A program made the position numbers and the translations under genes. The notes beneath the pieces were generated by a model. It saw nothing but the letters and a program-made list of their open reading frames with translations. It was not told the DNA's origin and ran no database searches. Positions 25,697-37,612 of a stretch of DNA of 64,000 nucleotides are shown in pieces (positions within the stretch are counted from its first letter, which is position 1; every line of letters starts with the position of its first letter). This DNA is from Cucumis sativus. Taxonomy: Eukaryota > Streptophyta > Magnoliopsida > Cucurbitales > Cucurbitaceae. The stretch lies in assembly GCF_000004075.3 (NCBI RefSeq), contig NC_026656.2:14694001-14758000 (forward strand). The letters run 5' to 3'.

Positions 25697-26304
25697 GTTT
25701 TCTTTCAAACCCTCAAACCCGTACTCACCTCCAAAGACGAATTCAATAATTAAGTACCGTCAAAATGACACAATCTCCACGAAGAACAATTTCTGAGCAT
25801 AGACACCTCTAAGTTCAATCTGAAATCCATATTACACGAGAACTAAATGCAGATCAAAGCTGAAATCGGAAAACCCATGTCGAAGCATCTCTGAAGAGAG
25901 TCGATAGTTTGTTGTAGAGAGGTAAGAGCAGAGATCTAGTTGGTGGAATCATACAAGAGCGGAGGGTTTGAAGGTTGGAGAAGAATGAAGAATGAAGAAT
26001 GAAGTGAGGATTAAGGATCTGGGAAATGGGCAAGGAAGTGAGATCTGAAAGAGATGAAAAGTCGAGAGTATAGTCAGATTTGAGAAGCTTGGGAAGAAGA
26101 TGAAAGAAGAAGAAGAGCGATATCACCGCGCGCGTAAGAAGAGAGATGAAATGAAAACCGACGAAGGGCATTGGTGAATGTCCGTTTACAAAACGACCCT
26201 TCATCGATTATTTTTTTTAAAAAAAATATCTAACCATTTTATTTTCTTATTTTAAATATTAAGCTTTTTTTTCTTTCTATTTTTATTTTAACTTTTTTTA
26301 AAGA
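25697..26304 (-). promoter_or_regulatory. LIP1 5' leader and upstream region
   Basis: It lies directly upstream of the LIP1 start and is GA/CT-rich. It contains a 116-codon minus-strand frame at 25854-26204 that resembles no protein I know. TTGGAG/gtgagt near 25732 is a possible 5' UTR splice donor. The transcription start cannot be placed from sequence alone. Confidence 0.35.
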
Positions 26305-27128
26305 TATAACGAAATGTCAAAATATTTACAATGTATAGAACAATTTTAAATATGAGAAAAGTTCACATGCTCATAATCTAAAGTACCACAGTTAACACGC
26401 CATAAATTGGCCACACGCACACGATTCACAATCGTGTAGATTTTGATACACGATCTTAGGCATACGATGTTCCAAGATGCAGATGCCTCAGGATGTCAGA
26501 ATTCCTCTTTTAGTTATTGAATTTTGGTCTTTAGTGGCATCGAGATGGTCCTGGATAAAAGAATTATACTTTTAACTCATTCGATCTCAGGTATACAATC
26601 CCCTGAGATACCCCATGATTAAAGAATTCTTCCTCTAGTTATTGGATCTCGAGCTTAGTGGCACCGAAATGGCCTGAGATGTAAGATTCTGCCTTTATTT
26701 TATTCGATCACGAGCATACATTGTCTCGAGATGCCTCTGGATGAAAGACTTCTGCCTTTAATTCATTCGATCTCGGGCATACAATCCCCTGAGAGATGCC
26801 CTGAGATGGAAGAATTCTTCCTTTAGTTATTGGATGATCTCAGGCTTAGTGGTACCGAGATGGCTCGAGATGAAAGAATTATGACTTAATTTTATTTGAT
26901 CTTGAGCATATACATTGTCTGAGATGCCTAGGATGAAAGACTTCTGACTTTAGTTATTCTATCATGTATCTTAATTGCATCGAGATGGCTCGAGATTAAT
27001 AAATCACAAAAAAATATAAATCACAAGGGCATATATGAAATTTATGAAAAAATGATTGCACGTCATGGTTTTTCTTATTTTGTTATACATGCCGTAAATA
27101 TTTTGGGTTTTATTACATTTATGTAAAT
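26305..27128. mobile_element. Inverted-end (MITE-like) element carrying a minisatellite
   Basis: The left end near 26312-26350 reads 'aaatgtc aaaatatttac aatgtata'. The right end near 27073-27128, read in reverse complement, gives 'aaatgtaataaaaccc aaaatatttac ggcatgtata'. The ends are therefore imperfect inverted repeats of about 35 bp. Between them is a 62-bp minisatellite. A similar right end recurs at 38041-38080. No target-site duplication could be defined with confidence. Confidence 0.45.
26451..26999. repeat. Higher-order tandem minisatellite (~62-bp monomer, ~188-bp trimer)
   Basis: About nine diverged monomers of 60-66 bp each contain a 'cgatctcrggc' head, a 'gagatgcc' middle and a 'gaaagaattctt' tail. 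Three monomer types alternate: B ('catacaatcccctgaga', near 26586 and 26772), A ('cttagtggcaccgagatgg', near 26650 and 26840) and C ('catacattgtctcgag', near 26712 and 26902). B-A-C is thus repeated at about 188-bp spacing, with a partial B-A pair before and an A-type monomer after. Confidence 0.85.
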
Positions 27129-29305
27129 TACTCTTTATTTAACCTCGTTTGATAATCCTTTAGTTTTTATTAAGCAATGCATTACTATTCCATCTCTAAA
27201 CTCCATCTTACAATTTTATTATTATTGCCAACATGAGCTCAACTGATCAACTGGTATATGTATGTTCCCATTCTGAAAATAAGTGGTCATGTGTTCAAAT
27301 CTCACACCCCAAGTTACACTTAATAAGACTATTTTCAAATATAACAAAATGAACCAACATATTTACAAAATATATGCTTAGGGGTATTAACATGATCACC
27401 TTCCATTCTTCGATCAGGTTGGAGGTTTAATCTTATCTATTGAATGATCGTTACTTTGTTACCAAAAACTATTATTTAAAAATAAAAAAGACATTGTCAT
27501 TTTTACATTTATTATCATAAAAATTACTAATGACATATTCTACGGCTAATGGACTTCAAGATAATTCGATCATTGATAGACTTTGAGAGTTTGATCTACA
27601 AGATCAACAAATTCTTTTTGCATTGTACTATATCTACTAATACGTGGGATCTAATTGCTCTACTTGCAAATACCTATTAATGAAAGATTACAAAGATATG
27701 ATTAATATATAAATTTCATTTAGAATGAATAGGTTAAATGTTTTATTCAAGATTCAATAATACACTAGATATTATAAGTTCACAAACACAACCTTAAAAA
27801 AACTTAACTTAGGGTTAAGTAGTTTCTATATAGACTTCAAAAAACTTAGCTACGCTTCCAAACCCTACAATCCAAACATATATGTGATTTCCATTCTCCA
27901 AAACCCCTTAAAAAATAAGTGTCTCTAGTCATTATTTGATTTCAAACACATGGGCTAAACATCTCCAAAGATTTTGTTCCAATCATGAAAACTAAGTTTT
28001 ATTTAACCCCTTAAATGTTAATGGATGATCAATCTAGACTAACAAGGGAAACAAGCTTAATAAAAGCAAATTAATAAGTGCTAAGGGAATGAGAGAAAAG
28101 TTAGTTTAATTTACATATATATATTAAATTGTCTTGATCCATCAAACCCTATATGTTGTGTCTTTCATCTACTGTCTTTATTCTTATAATATGGTTGTAA
28201 ATAGTCTAAGAGGTATGAGAGCACTACCACAAAAAATGAGCTTCAATGGCACATGGATGAAAGCAAATTAAGAATGGTGGGAAAAATATCTGCCATCAAA
28301 AAAAAGTTTTTGGTCGTGTCAACGGTAACATAATGTCATCAAAGGAGGTATTACAACAATCTTTGTAGGCGTCGTTGATAGTCTTTTCTTAATTACGAGG
28401 GATACAAGGACAACGTCATACAATTTATCCGTAACCCCACTTATTAAATGACGTTGAATCCAATTTTTGTGATGGTGAGTATTTGAAATACTTCCAATCC
28501 AATGGAAATGTGCTTGCAAAGCTACTCAATTATGTCATGCTTGTCGCATGTGGACTTACATTTATTTGTATCGAGTTATGTATAGTTCAAGCAAAATCCT
28601 ACCCTTAATTATGTGTCCGAAACCAAATGCCCTTATCACATTTAAACCATGGATTAAACTTAATACCTATTAAAGTTTATAAGATCCTAAATTAAATACA
28701 TATTTTTAGGACTAATATAACTTAGATAAATAGAAGCAAACAACTTTTTAGTGACTCTAAAGTTTCTTGCCCTATTTATAACAACAAGAGTAAACTATGT
28801 TAGCCTATGTGATATGTTTAAGCTAACAATAATGAAACTTAAATTAAACTTGAAGAGATGGGTCAAATTAAACCAATAGCAAAAACATTGGGTGCCCTTT
28901 TGATTTTATTTTGAACTAAACAAGGATACAACGGTTAAGAAAATAAATGACTTTAATTATGGGACAATTGCAATCATGTGGCAATTCTCGAGATATTACT
29001 AAATATAACGTAGTTCATAAGAATTTGCAAATATAGCAACGATGAAGTCTATCGGTCAATAGATTGAAATTATATATAAAACGTTGCTAATTATTTCAAA
29101 AAGCTTTCACGTCTATATTTATCTATGTAAATTTTATACAAAATACAAAATTGATCCTATACATGGAAATAAAAATGAACATATTATAATTTAGGGTATG
29201 TTTGGATTGACCTACTAAATGATTAAAAAATAATGTTTTTAAATACTTAGAAAGTCAATCTAAACCTGATCCGACAACTATATAAGTTCCGGAAAATAGG
29301 ATTTG
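27129..29305. other. Intergenic region between LIP1 and the WRKY gene
   Basis: AT-rich. It includes a SINE-like copy at 27227-27314, a CACTA-like terminal fragment near 28226 and 'gcaaatatagcaa' debris near 29025. No coding gene was recognised. The WRKY 3' UTR should enter from the right end. Confidence 0.5.
27227..27314 (+). mobile_element. Second SINE-like family (GCCAACATGAGC head), copy 1
   Basis: It begins GCCAACATGAGCTCAACTG, has box-A-like 'gatcaactgg' and box-B-like GTGTTCAAATCTC, and ends in a C-run. It shares the head, spacing and box B with the copy at 35816. Confidence 0.45.
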
Positions 29306-31136
29306 CTAGGTGGGAGTAGAGGCAGAGGTAAAGGATGGCAATTGATTGTAATACACAACGAAGGGGCTTTCATGGTTGTGAATTCCCTCATAAGTAGTAA
29401 TCACATAGTTTGCATCCTCTCTGTCTCTTTCCACCTTCTTCTTCACATTGCATCCTTCACTTGAACATTTATAGTAATTTCTGTATCCAAATTAAAACCA
29501 TACTTTTGTATTAATCCATATGTATATATGTTGTATGTTTATCATCTTTCTTTCTACTTAAACTAATTCAAAATCGAATTTACAATATTATATTTAGATT
29601 TTAAAGTTAATTCTCGTGCGTTAAAAGACTTTACACCATATTAGACTTGATAACTTATTAGAAGTGTTTGAGACCAAGAATGAAATTGTGAATTTATAGG
29701 TCATAGGGTTTGAAGTTAATAATCTCTTGATTTTTTTTAACTAAAAAAAAGCTATTATACTCGTGCTTATTGCATATGATTTGAAAAAATAATAATATAA
29801 ATGACAAATTCATTGAAAATATTGACAAAATATAGCAAAATTTTAAATTCTATTAGCGATAAACTCTGAAAGACTTCTATTAATGTCTATTAATAAACTG
29901 ATAAATTTATAAAAATAATATATAAATATTTCAGATATAAATATAGCGTAGTTAATGAACCAACATATATTTACAAATTATAGTGAAAATGCTTGAATGT
30001 GTCAACTGATCATCTAAGGTATCCCTTTCTAAAAGAAAATTTATATTCTATCTACTATAGGTATTGATACACCATTGATAAAGGTATATCAATACTGCAT
30101 TGATCGACATTGATAAAAGTCTTTCAGTGTCTATCAACACATAGTTCATTAATTATGGTATATTTGAAAATGTTTTGTATATGGTTTTTATAATTAGTTT
30201 TTAGAACAAAGAATAAAGTTAAAATTAAATATTTTGTTTTTATAATTAGTTTTTAAAACAAAGAATAAAGTTAAAATTAAATATTTTGATTTAAAATATG
30301 GCAATGTGTCTTTTAAAGTAATTGGGGAAAGAATGAGAAATATAAAATAATGAAGCATGCTTGTATACATTACATATACAATATCCTAAAGCGATAAGAA
30401 CAAAAGTTGAAACCACTAAACTCCAAAAGATAAAAATAAAAACAAAACACTCAAGAATAAGAAAGTGATTACCTATTTATTATTATTAATAAATAGGGTA
30501 ATTTTTATAAATACTCTCAATCCATTTTTCTTTTATTGATATTGGCTTTAAAATATAGTCCTAAAGTTAAAATACTCTCTTTTAATTTTGAATATATATT
30601 TTAAAAAATTAATTTAGTCAATGAGGTTATTCTATTTATTCATTATTTTTAAAAATTTTAAAATTAACAAACTGTTTACGTTTATAAAAAAAAAATTACT
30701 AAAATACAAAATTAATTTTCTTTTTGAAATATTCTATTTTTTCATTCTCTTATTTATAGTATTTATATAGATTGCATATAATTTTTTAAAATAAAAGAAA
30801 ACAGATTTCTGGCTATAAATAGTACATGTTGATTTTTTTTAATGACGAGACTAAAATATTTTTTTTTCTATTTCAAGATAATAAAGATAATTGTTTGATA
30901 ACAAGTCTTTCTATTTAGTGATGCTTTCTTACTATCTTTTTGTTATATTTTCTTTTCACATCTCTAAAATATATTTTCTGCATTTTTAATTCAATTCGAA
31001 CTCAACATCCAACTAAAACACAATAATAACTCGAAAACTCAATTGAACCAATAGATCAATTAGTTTATAAATTCTCCTATACAATCATATTTTTAAAAAT
31101 TCTACTCTCTCCAAAATCTAATGTGAATCACATAGC

Positions 31137-31175
<39 letters not shown>

Positions 31176-32219
31176 GTTATCTAAAACTTTACTTGATTAC
31201 TGCTTTGACTACTCAAGCCGCCTCCAACATGGTCCATGACAGCTGAATATGACATCTATAAATTTACATGTCTAAATCAACATGGACCATAAACTCAATT
31301 ATTCTAATTAACTAAAAAGGCACTGAACCAAATCAATTCTAAACTTCATCTAATACATAAACATAGTTCAAGGATTAAGATATATTTGTAAATTTCATTT
31401 AATTAGATTGAGTTTAGGTTTAATTAATTATATCTTTGGTATATTAACTTTTACAAGTACTATGTTACATAGTTCAACTAGTTATAACATTATACTTGGA
31501 TTGAAAGGTTAATAAGTTTAGCAACATCATAAGCTAGCTTCCTAATATTATTTTTGGGTTTAACTTAAAGGTGTATAATAATGAATTAATTTAATTAATT
31601 ACCTGGGATTGGGACTATTCTTCACAGATTTTTTCCCATACTTCCTCCACTTGTAGCCATCATCCATGATTTCTTGCTCTGATTTGGTTCTAAATGCAAC
31701 TCTACATCCCATTTCCCCTTTCCTTTTCTTCTCTCCATTTTTGCTTCTTCTGCAAAACACAAAGGCACAGAAGAAAAAATTAAAAACATACCTCTTTTAA
31801 TTAACTCTCAACATATTATAAAAACAAGCAAATTGAAGTTGAGAGAAAAGGGGTTTGGATTTAATTAGAGCTAATTAAGGCACTTGCATAGATGTCGTTG
31901 ACGCTCCCGACGAAGAAACTACTACGCTAGATCCGGTATCGATTACAGTAGAGCTACCACCACTATCAACTCCTCCACTGGTGATCTTCTCGGACGAAGT
32001 CATACTTGGCGAGGACGATGCAACTTGGTCGACGACGATATTGTTGTCATCGCCAAACAAAAGGAAATCGGAGAGCTCAAAATCAAAGAAAGAAGCGGGA
32101 TCGAGAATCGGAGGAAAATGAGTATAGTTATTAGGGTTAGGGTTAGGGTTAAGGTTTGAATCTTCATAAGGGAAGCTGGCCATTGGGGGAATAATAGACT
32201 TGGTGTGAAAAGAAAACAA
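29306..32219 (-). CDS. WRKY51: Group IIc WRKY transcription factor, WRKY50/51-like (WRKYGKK)
   Basis: Three exons on the minus strand: 31888-32219, 31603-31749 and 29306-29480 (TAG), 654 nt or 217 residues. The WRKY domain spans about 140-200: [12 protein letters not shown] at 140-151, with the GKK variant instead of GQK, and a C-X4-C-X23-H-X-H zinc ligand set at C165, C170, H194 and H196. The second intron interrupts the domain after NPR, the usual place. The N-terminus is Asn/Pro- and Ser-rich. The first junction keeps frame only with a GC donor (TCTAT/GCAAGT), not the nearby CAA/gtgcct. Family knowledge: WRKY50/51 act in the nucleus, mediating salicylate-dependent repression of jasmonate signalling; the GKK core alters W-box preference. 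The start could also be the internal Met of MASFPYED, 13 codons in. Intron 2 (2.1 kb) contains a TA microsatellite. The LIP1 neighbour supports orthology with At5g64810. Confidence 0.92.
30184..30287. repeat. Direct tandem duplication, 52-bp unit, in WRKY intron 2
   Basis: Two adjacent copies contain TTTTTATAATTAGTTTTTAG (or AAA) followed by 'aacaaagaataaagttaaaattaaatatttt'-type sequence, differing at one or two bases. Confidence 0.85.
31141..31172. repeat. (AT)16 microsatellite in WRKY intron 2
   Basis: A perfect dinucleotide run, about 430 bases inside the second intron (minus-strand orientation). Likely length-polymorphic. Confidence 0.95.
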
Positions 32220-32390
32220 GCAGCTGGTTGTAAGGAGTGGATGAGTTTTTATAATAAAAGATATATATTATATATATATATATTTTACAAAAAAATTATA
32301 AGAAAATATTTTTTAAAAAAATGTTTGTTTTTATTCTCTCCTTCATAGCAGCTTCCTAGTAGGAAGATGCTTTGAAAGTTCTTCATTGGG

Positions 32391-32400
32391 GCCACGTGGC
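32391..32400. promoter_or_regulatory. G-box (GCCACGTGGC) upstream of the WRKY gene
   Basis: A 10-bp perfect palindrome with CACGTG core, 172 bp upstream of the WRKY start codon. G-boxes bind bZIP and bHLH factors (GBF, PIF, MYC); with MYC binding it would suit jasmonate input. Occupancy is inference. Confidence 0.6.
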
Positions 32401-32419
32401 AATCTAGAGTGAGTGAATG

Positions 32420-32437
32420 ACGTCACCATGGTGACGT
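32420..32437. promoter_or_regulatory. 18-bp perfect palindrome with two ACGT/TGACG cores (as-1-like) upstream of the WRKY gene
   Basis: ACGTCACCATGGTGACGT is its own reverse complement. With its flanks it places TGACGTCA on the left and GGTGACGTG on the right, about 200 bp upstream of the WRKY start. TGACG pairs are the as-1 type of site for TGA bZIP factors used by NPR1/salicylate signalling. The function is inferred from motif identity only. Confidence 0.55.
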
Positions 32438-35400
32438 GTATTGGGCACTTTATTGTACAATTATCATTACTTTCACTTTTTTTAATGGAGTAAAATTATT
32501 TATGTATTTATATGTTCAATTAGAAATTTTAAAACATTTTAATTTGGTTTCTATGTTCTTTGAAATCGTCCAATTTTGTTAATTAATTTATTTACTTCTG
32601 CGTATGAATTCGTATTGTTATATACTTTAATAATTAGAAGCTTTTCAATCTAACAAAGCTAAGGAAAATTTAGTTTATTTTAGTCTTTGTAAGAATCTGA
32701 CATGGTCGCATTAATGATATAAAGCAAGAATATTTGTAAAACTTTAAAGAAAAAAAAAACCATTTTGATTTGGAAATTATAAGATGAGAAAATTGGAGCT
32801 GATTTTTAGTTTTGAAATGAGTGGATCATTCTAGGGTGGAAGCACACATATGACAATATAATTATTATTCTCTTCAACAATACTAACCTAGTTAACGTTT
32901 TATAAGTTTTTCGAGTGTGAAAATATACTGAAGTTATTGTTTCAAAACTACTGAAAATATTATCAACATGTATCAATCGGTGATTGAGTTGAACAATACA
33001 TATAAGAATTGGAAGTTGGAAGATTTGATTCTTTCATCTTTTTAGTTAAAGTTGTCTAGTTTAAATTAGTTGATCTTATACTCGAATTAACTTTTAGAAT
33101 ATTCAATTTAATGTTGAATTTTTTACTTCATCGAGAAAACGATTCGTGTCGTTGAACAACAATAATGTGTCATATTAGTAGATTTACTAATGGTAACACC
33201 ATTCATATATATGAAATTGTGTCTTCTGTCTATTTTTCATGCTTATATGTTATGAAATCTATCATATCAATCAATTAAAAAAGATTAGAAATAATAACAA
33301 TAAATAATCCTATCAATTATGATAAATAAATAATTTTACTAATATTATTATATATGAGTTGAGTTAGTTATACCCATTTTCACATACAGAAATTTTTGGT
33401 ACTAGACTTTAAAAAAAGTCTATTATAATAAAAAGTAATCACCTAAAAACATATTAACGATTCATCAATAACATGCATAAAAATTATTAACAACATATGA
33501 AATTGACGGAAGTGATAAACATTTGTTAGTGATAAAATGTAGAAATGGTAGAAAAAGGTATGATAGTGATAAAAGTCTATGTATAATAAACTATTATTAT
33601 CAAAATGGTTTGTCAGTGACAAAGATATATGATATATAAGTGATAGAATATAAAAATGGTATATCAATGATAAAGGTCTACCCTTGATATACTATTAAAT
33701 TGTGTACTTGTCATAGTCAAGTTTTTTTAAAAATATTGATTCATTTTAAATGACAAAACTGCTGAAAATAATATTTATAATTATTAAAGCAAAATGTCAT
33801 TGTCCATCAGAAATAGACATTAATAACATTTATCAATAATATATAGATCATAGTAGTCTATCACCGATGAATTTAGTGTAAGTTGATGAGAGCTCAAGTC
33901 CCTAAACTTTATGCTACTAATATTATAATGTTATACATCAATATGATCATTAGTTGACCGGATAATAAACTAGCTAGTCTTCTATTCCTACTAAACCTAG
34001 TTTCAACTTTCACTTTTTTCATTCTTCATTCCGTCTTCCTAATAAACCATTTTACTATATTTATAAATATTTTAATTTATTAAAATTAATTAAAAACCAA
34101 GTGGTTGTGGCAGGAACTTAAATAAATAACTTTTTGTGATTTAATCTGCAATGAAATAAAACGTGATTGTTAGAAAAAGAAAATTAATAAACAAAAAAAT
34201 GTGGATAGAAATGAGTGGTTGGCTATTTATTAATTTATTAATTTGTTTGTTTAAATTTGATAGTTGTACTTAGAAAAAGTAACATTAATGATAACAACCT
34301 ATTTTGGCACACAGCCAACTACTCACAACTTAGAATGAAAGATACAATTTAAATTTGGTCATGTTATTCATTAATTCTTCTCACTTAAATTTGTTTTACA
34401 ATAAATAATCGTATCCAACAAAGATTACAAACATTTATTAAAATTTAAGTGACAGTTTCATAATTTTTTAAAAGAAAAAAAATCAATATATAATGTTAAA
34501 AACCTTTGTAAATTATTAAGGCTAGTATCAATTTAGAGTCTTAATTAGAATTTTATTTGAGAATCGTTAATCTATTTACTCAAATAGTTCATTTTGTAAA
34601 ACTAACCATCAAATTAGGAATGATATAAATAATTGAGAATTAAATTACGGATGATTTCCTCAGCTCGTCATAGTGAGATGTCTAAATTTACTGTTTTTAC
34701 GAAAGTTTAAAAGTTTAATCGACTCAAATTATAAGTGAGAATATAAGTCAAACATAATTTAAAAGAGTGTGTAAATTCGTACACTTGAAAGAATATTATT
34801 TTAGGGTTTTAATTTATATACAACTTCACAAGTTTGAGAGTACTATCAATTCATATTCACTAAAAGTTTTAAGGTAAAAATTGATATATGTCTTAACAAG
34901 TTTGGTACGAAATTAGATTTTTTTTTTTTTTTTTTTGCTTTTGAAATTGTGGACAACACAAAATGAAAGGGTGCCAAATTTTGGTCAAAGAGTTAAATTT
35001 GAAATAAAGAAAATGGAAGTTATAAATGGCAAAAATTGGTCAAAAAGGAGAGATGAAAGGTTGATAGTGTAACACCCATATTGTAAGATGTTGGGGACAA
35101 AAAGGCAATAAAATGTTAGGTTTTCAAATGAAGTTTTTGGTGGATTTAGTGAGTGATGTGATGTGGGAAAGAGGTTGGAAATATCCAAAAGGGGCTAAGT
35201 GATAAGATTTTTCTTGACTTTCTCTCATCATGCTTTGGCTAGTCAACATACTTAATAGCCTAAGTTTTTTTTTGTGCACATTTTTGTTTTATAAATTATT
35301 ATTTTTATGAATTTGTAACTTATATAGGAAACTTCTAAGAAATGAGCGAGCCCCACAACTATTTATAGTGCAAACTATTTTGGATTGAGATTTAAATCCA

Positions 35401-35815
35401 AGACTCGTGGACAAAGTTTTTAGCGTGGATCTTATTCATTTGAGTTGTGTGCTTAGTCGTCGACAATATTTTTTGACTTAATAATGGTAGAAATGGTGAT
35501 CCAACCATGAATATATGGTATGATAATTGATGCCTTATGTAAGGTCTCAAGCTTAGGATTTGAAACTTGGATTCATTTGTAACACTCCAAGTCCAAGAGT
35601 TGAATCCAAAGTTAGGATCTTGAGATTCTAACATTATAAAATGATATTAGAGAGGAATCTCTTCTAGTAAGATGTGGTTTGAAGACAAACCAAGCGAAAC
35701 TTGGTGTGGGCATGTGATACTATGAGTTTAGGAGGAAGACATAAAAAAAATGGCCAAAAAAGAATTTGAAAATTTGAAAATTACTCAATCATAGTCGGTA
35801 ATAATTATTAAGTGT

Positions 35816-35910
35816 GGCCAACATGAGCTTAGCTCAACTGGCACCTGTATGTTCCTGTGTTCAAATCCCCACCCCAGCATTTATTACAATGCCTTTGCAA
35901 AAAAAATAAA
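35816..35910 (+). mobile_element. Second SINE-like family (GGCCAACATGAGC head), copy 2 with A-rich tail
   Basis: It starts GGCCAACATGAGCTTAGCTC, has box A 'TTAGCTCAACTGG' and box B 'GTGTTCAAATCCC', and ends in 'gcaaaaaaaataaa'. This fits a Pol III SINE with A-tail. It resembles the copy at 27227. Confidence 0.5.
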
Positions 35911-37091
35911 TTATTAAATGTGTTTTAGCTTGAAATAATTTTATGTTGGATGACTTTATAATGACTCGAGTAGTTTAGAAATGGGACATGAATGTGAACT
36001 GAATCACAATAAAGAATTCAAAGTTACTATTTTTTTTTACAAAAAAGATGCAATAACTTTTTTGGTGACTCAAATCTCTCAAACCTTAAAAGTTAAGTGT
36101 GTCAGATGATCTCTTGAATTTTTTTTTAAAATGCATGTGAATGAGGATAAATCGTGCGAAAAGAAACCATGTTGGTTTGTGGTGTGACAACTTTCACTCT
36201 TAAAAGCTTCAAGACAAAGAAAAATAATGTCGTTGTTAGGTCATATGAGATGTGGAAAATCCTAATTCAAATATATGATTAACATACAAGTCGATCAAAT
36301 TTTACTACATGACGATGTGTATATTTATATGTAAAATTTAAGGTTAATAGTGTAATATTTAACAATATATTATTAAAATAAGAGTAGATCATATTCAATA
36401 AGTTAATTAAAGAATCAATACATGAAATATTGTTGGGTGTTGATTAGCTAGAAACACTATTGATATGACCATACTTTATAACTTTAACAAATAGTTTAAG
36501 ACTAAACTAATCTTAATTGAGAATTATATAATATTTTTTCATATGATATTCATAAGCGACTTGATCTTAATCTTGAGTATGAGTAATGGACTCTATAGTC
36601 AATTCAATAAACCTAAACATTCTGTGAGGACTTGATCAAATAAGGAGTTGTGAACTAATCTTACAAGATTGAATTTACTCCTCTCCACGTAAAGTTACGT
36701 AAAATCAATTAATTACTCTCCTACTTCGGTAAGTTTATTTACTATATATACCAATTGGATGAGGAGGTTAATAGACACTCTAAACCTTTTTTTGTAGAAA
36801 TTTATTTCTAATTGCATAATTTATTTATTTTTAAAAAATGATTTTAAGTTGTTGTCAAAGCACTCATGTTTGTGCTAACATGATCTTGGTTTAACGAACA
36901 TTCAAGTGAACTAGTAACCACAATATCTAGACGTAGTTCAATTCTTTCTATTCTCAGTCTTTGTACTACAACTTTTCTTTAAATGCATGAGATTTTTTTA
37001 AAAGACAAACATGTGAAAAATGAAATCAAGTACAATCATAATCATATATCAATGCTCATTCTAAACAAATTTCAAACTATAACAATCAAAT

Positions 37092-37145
37092 ATCTATGGT
37101 ATATCATATCATTCAAAATATATATCATATCATTCAAAATATATT
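37092..37145. repeat. Short tandem repeat, ~22-bp unit
   Basis: 'catatcattcaaaatatat' occurs twice in direct succession with a partial third ('attattcaaat'). Confidence 0.8.
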
Positions 37146-37367
37146 ATTCAAATATGTGAATATGTATGGACAACATGTTCATTTTCAATAACTTAATTAC
37201 TATATTAATAGTATTAATAAAACTCGATCATTCAAATTCAATTTAAACAAAAGCTTATAAACTAATTAAATTACAAAGTTACTAAATCTAGCATAAAATT
37301 TAATTATTATTGTTTCTAAATGGTAATTTATGTTAAATTTTATTTGAATTAGAAATGTTAGAAATAT

Positions 37368-37369
<2 letters not shown>

Positions 37370-37407
<38 letters not shown>
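37370..37407. repeat. (TA)n microsatellite
   Basis: An uninterrupted TA dinucleotide run of about 37 bases in intergenic DNA. Confidence 0.95.
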
Positions 37408-37410
<3 letters not shown>

Positions 37411-37612
37411 GTGCCATAGCTTTTACTTATTTATTTATATTTTAAATAATTTGTTCCAATTTTCAAAATATAATTAAAAAAGAAAAAAAGAAATCTGCCA
37501 CCTGTCCATTTGATAATGAGGCGAGCACGTCCACCTCACGGCTACTTCTCCAATCATTATCAGTCAACCCTTTCATTTTTAAATTTCAAATTATATATAT
37601 ATGAAAATTTTA

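Noticed and set aside
25854..26204. 116-codon minus-strand frame upstream of LIP1 as a gene
   Set aside because: It has CT-rich leader composition and no recognisable domain; more likely 5' UTR or promoter.
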